Assembly: GCA_004296145.1 (NCBI GenBank)
Contig: SEBM01000198.1
Coordinates: forward strand, 1 to 7,398
Reading direction: 5' to 3'
From: Flavobacterium sp.
Lineage (GTDB): Bacteria > Bacteroidota > Bacteroidia > Flavobacteriales > Flavobacteriaceae
DNA length: 7,398 nucleotides
The notes below the pieces were generated by a model. It was not told the origin of the DNA. It did no database searches and was given only the letters and a program-made list of their open reading frames with translations. Below, in pieces: positions 5,162 through 7,398 of the stretch (positions within the stretch are counted from its first letter, which is position 1; the number at the start of each line of letters is the position of its first letter). The position numbers were made by a program, and so were the translations under genes.

Positions 5162-7309
5162 ATGATAGAATTTTTCAAGCATTTATTACAAGAATTCGAA
5201 TTACCATTAAACAATCCGGTACTAATCTTTTCGCTTATACTTTTCATTATATTATTGTCTCCGATTTTATTAAAGAAAATAAACATCCCGGGTATTATCG
5301 GATTAATAATTTCAGGAGTAATCATCGGACCACACGGGCTTAACATTCTCGCAAAAAGTTCTGCCGTTGATTTGTTTTCGACAATCGGACTTTTATATAT
5401 AATGTTTATTGCCGGTCTTGAATTGGATATGAACGAATTTAAAGCCAACAGAAACAAAAGTTTACTATTCGGATTATTCACCTTTATTTTTCCGTTGAGC
5501 ATTGGTTTTCCAGTTTGTTTTTATTTGCTGAATTACGATTTTAATGCCAGTTTTCTAACAGCAAGTATGTTTGCAACCCATACATTAGTAGCGTATCCGA
5601 TTGTGAGTAAGTTAGGAATTGCCAAAAATCAGGCAGTTGCTATTACTGTCGGAGGAACAATATTGACCGATACAGCTGTATTAATTATTCTTGCCGTTAT
5701 TATGGGAAGCAGTCAGGGAAACCTGAATCAGGCTTTCTGGATAAAATTAACTGTTTCACTGGCGATTTTCTCAGCAATTATGTTTTTGGTAATTCCGAGA
5801 ATTGCAAAATGGTTTTTCAAGAAACTGGAAAGTGAAAAACATGCACATTATATATTCGTACTTTCTGTAGTTTTCTTTGCAGCGTTTTTGGCCGAAGTAG
5901 CAGGAGTAGAGCCAATTATTGGAGCTTTCGTTGCCGGTCTGGCTTTAAATCCTTTAATACCGCATTCATCAGCATTAATGAATAGAATTGAGTTTATCGG
6001 AAATTCATTGTTTATTCCTTTCTTTTTGATTTCTGTCGGAATGCTCGTTGATGTCAGCGTAATTCTGAGCGGACCAACTGCCTTAATTGTTGCCGGAACG
6101 CTGAGTGTTGTCGCTATTTTCGGAAAATGGATTGCAGCCTTTTTTACTCAACTTGTTTTTAAATATACTAAAACAGAAAGACAGCTTATTTTTGGATTGA
6201 GCAGTGCGCACGCGGCTGCAACTCTGGCTGTAATTTTGGTGGGATTTAAAGCTAAAATATTAGATGAAAATATCTTAAACGGAACTATTATCCTGATTCT
6301 GATTACGTGTATTGTAGCTTCTTTTGCAACAGAAAAAGCGGCTAAGAAAATTGCAATCTGCGAAGAAGAGGTTTCTCATATCGATACAAAAAAGGATCAG
6401 ATTTTTGAAGAACATATATTGATTCCGTTGGCAAAAACTTCGGCTACAGCCAGTTTATTAGATTTTGCACTTTTAATAAAAGATAAAAAATCGGCAAATC
6501 CGGTAACTTTATTAACCATTGTTCCTAATAATGATCAGGCGGAAATTAATATTTTAAAGTATAAAAAAGCCGTTGATAAATTTGTAATTCAGGGTTCGGC
6601 ATCAGAAGTAAAAATAAATACTATTGCCAGAATTGACCATAATCCTGCAAGCGGAATTGCCCGTACTTCTAAAGAAATTATGTCTGACATTGTGATTGTT
6701 GGCTGGCCAAGAAAAACAGGTTTCTTAGATAAAATATTTGGAGAAAATGTTGATTCGATAATCAATAATGTTGACAAAACATTGTTTATCTGCAGGTTTC
6801 AGAAAACATTTATAGAAGAAAAAAGACTGGTTTTTATCTGTCCGCCTTTTTCTGAAAGAGGAGTTGGATTTCATCTTTTGCTTCAGAAAATCTGCCGTTT
6901 ATCTCAGGAATTAAGTGTGCCAATTGTGATTTATGCAGAATATAAAACACATCAGACAATTCTTCAGATTGCCAATAACCTGAAACTGAATGCAAAATTA
7001 GGTTTTAAAAGTATTTTGGACTGGGATGATTTTGAAGCCATTTCAGATGAAATCAGACCAACCGATTTAATTGTTTTTAATCTTTCGAGAAAAGGTTCTG
7101 TTTCGTACCAGTCAATCTTTGATAAGTTACCTCAGAAATTTGAAAAATCATTTGACGATAACAATTTGATTCTCGTTTATCCGCAGGATGACAGAAAAGA
7201 AAGCGCTATGGATGCTTATGAAGATTTTACTTCAACTCCGCTTAAAAAAGGTCTGGAAGCTATTGAACAGATTGGTAGAGGTTTGGGAAGTATTTTGAAG
7301 AAGGGTTAA
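5162..7309 (+). CDS. CPA2-family (KefB-type) cation:proton antiporter with Usp-like C-terminal half
   Basis: This 715-residue inner-membrane protein probably exchanges Na+ or K+ for protons. Residues about 18-390 form the transport domain with some 12-13 hydrophobic segments (for example 18-36, 42-56, 72-86, 101-123, 158-182, 193-212, 229-247, 305-333, 342-361, 371-389). Family marks are GIIGLIISGVIIGPHG (45-59), the FIAGLELDM segment (82-90), Asp170 in GGTILTDTAVL as the likely ion-binding acid, PFFLISVGM (286-294), and Lys322 in GKWIAAFF at the place of the conserved helix lysine. The soluble part has two alpha/beta stretches (about 416-546 and 553-675) that look like Usp-type folds: strand EEHILIPLA (416-424), strand DIVIVGW (509-515), then RLVFICPPF (555-563) and DLIVFNLSRKG (635-645). 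It lacks the KefC-type RCK/NAD-binding glycine motif. The ATG is fixed by an in-frame TAA four codons upstream, and TAAAA sits 7 nt before it. Ion specificity is undetermined. Confidence 0.93.
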   Translation: MIEFFKHLLQEFELPLNNPVLIFSLILFIILLSPILLKKINIPGIIGLIISGVIIGPHGLNILAKSSAVDLFSTIGLLYIMFIAGLELDMNEFKANRNKSLLFGLFTFIFPLSIGFPVCFYLLNYDFNASFLTASMFATHTLVAYPIVSKLGIAKNQAVAITVGGTILTDTAVLIILAVIMGSSQGNLNQAFWIKLTVSLAIFSAIMFLVIPRIAKWFFKKLESEKHAHYIFVLSVVFFAAFLAEVAGVEPIIGAFVAGLALNPLIPHSSALMNRIEFIGNSLFIPFFLISVGMLVDVSVILSGPTALIVAGTLSVVAIFGKWIAAFFTQLVFKYTKTERQLIFGLSSAHAAATLAVILVGFKAKILDENILNGTIILILITCIVASFATEKAAKKIAICEEEVSHIDTKKDQIFEEHILIPLAKTSATASLLDFALLIKDKKSANPVTLLTIVPNNDQAEINILKYKKAVDKFVIQGSASEVKINTIARIDHNPASGIARTSKEIMSDIVIVGWPRKTGFLDKIFGENVDSIINNVDKTLFICRFQKTFIEEKRLVFICPPFSERGVGFHLLLQKICRLSQELSVPIVIYAEYKTHQTILQIANNLKLNAKLGFKSILDWDDFEAISDEIRPTDLIVFNLSRKGSVSYQSIFDKLPQKFEKSFDDNNLILVYPQDDRKESAMDAYEDFTSTPLKKGLEAIEQIGRGLGSILKKG

Positions 7310-7359
7310 ATGACTTTATATAATAAAAAATAATTGCAATGAAAGTTTATAAAAGTCAT
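7310..7359. repeat. 8-bp inverted repeat flanking the start of the last ORF
   Basis: ATGACTTT at 7310-7317 and AAAGTCAT at 7352-7359 are exact reverse complements, extended by three further pairs (7318-7320 with 7348-7350) if one A is bulged out. The pair begins directly after the antiporter stop and encloses the start codon of the following ORF. It could fold in mRNA around that start; chance is also possible at this length. Confidence 0.35.
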
Positions 7360-7398
7360 GAATTTATGGAAGAGAATAAACTTAAAACTCTTAAGAAA
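7339..7398 (+). CDS. start of an unrecognised gene, cut by the right window edge
   Basis: An ATG at 7339 opens a frame that stays open for 20 codons to the edge of the window. The peptide begins MKVYKSHEF and is rich in Lys and Glu. It starts 29 bp after the antiporter stop on the same strand, with an A-rich leader (AATAAAAAATAATT), which fits a co-transcribed gene. Twenty residues are too few to name a family. An internal ATG at 7366 is an alternative start, and the frame could close soon after the edge. Confidence 0.45.
   Translation, partial: MKVYKSHEFMEENKLKTLKK

Noticed and set aside
5155..5502. 115-codon open frame on the minus strand over the antiporter start
   Set aside because: It lies antisense to the well-supported antiporter reading frame, shows no family features, and its hydrophobic content mirrors the coding strand.
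6589..6777. 62-codon minus-strand frame inside the antiporter gene
   Set aside because: It is antisense to the Usp-like region and has no start context or domain.

Overview
The window reads as chromosomal DNA of a Flavobacterium-like member of the Bacteroidota. The evidence is the AT-rich composition with A/T-ending codons, the lack of Shine-Dalgarno motifs with TAAAA-type A/T-rich stretches before starts, at least one clean TAnnTTTG -7 promoter element, and protein sequences that resemble flavobacterial orthologs. The genus assignment rests on recognition from memory, not on a search.

Layout: four genes lie on the minus strand and are transcribed from right to left. They are an iron-sulfur L-serine ammonia-lyase (sdaA, 4844-3417), ketopantoate hydroxymethyltransferase (panB, 3158-2340), an S4-less RluA-family pseudouridine synthase (2194-1505, TTG start) and a class 3-like aldehyde dehydrogenase (1428-100). 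The gaps between them are 258, 145 and 76 bp, loose for an operon. A 317-bp divergent promoter region (4845-5161) separates sdaA from a plus-strand gene (5162-7309) for a CPA2/KefB-type cation:proton antiporter with a long soluble C-terminal half resembling two Usp-like domains. A further ORF starts 29 bp after it and runs off the right edge.

Functionally these are ordinary core-metabolism genes. SdaA deaminates serine to pyruvate. PanB uses methylene-tetrahydrofolate, whose one-carbon unit usually comes from serine, for the first committed step of pantothenate/CoA synthesis. The pseudouridine synthase modifies RNA, the ALDH oxidises aldehydes, and the antiporter handles ion/pH homeostasis. 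The shared dependence on serine is a weak inferred link, and no dedicated pathway joins all five.

The less ordinary material is between the genes: a long inverted repeat built of six 9-bp units between sdaA and panB; an 8-bp-stem hairpin and a five-unit 8-bp tandem array between panB and the pseudouridine synthase; and a perfect 10-bp inverted repeat just before the ALDH start. They look like dispersed flavobacterial intergenic repeats or cis-regulatory/RNA-folding elements. I see no mobile element, CRISPR array, tRNA/rRNA, defence system or biosynthetic cluster, and nothing that supports a wholly new system.
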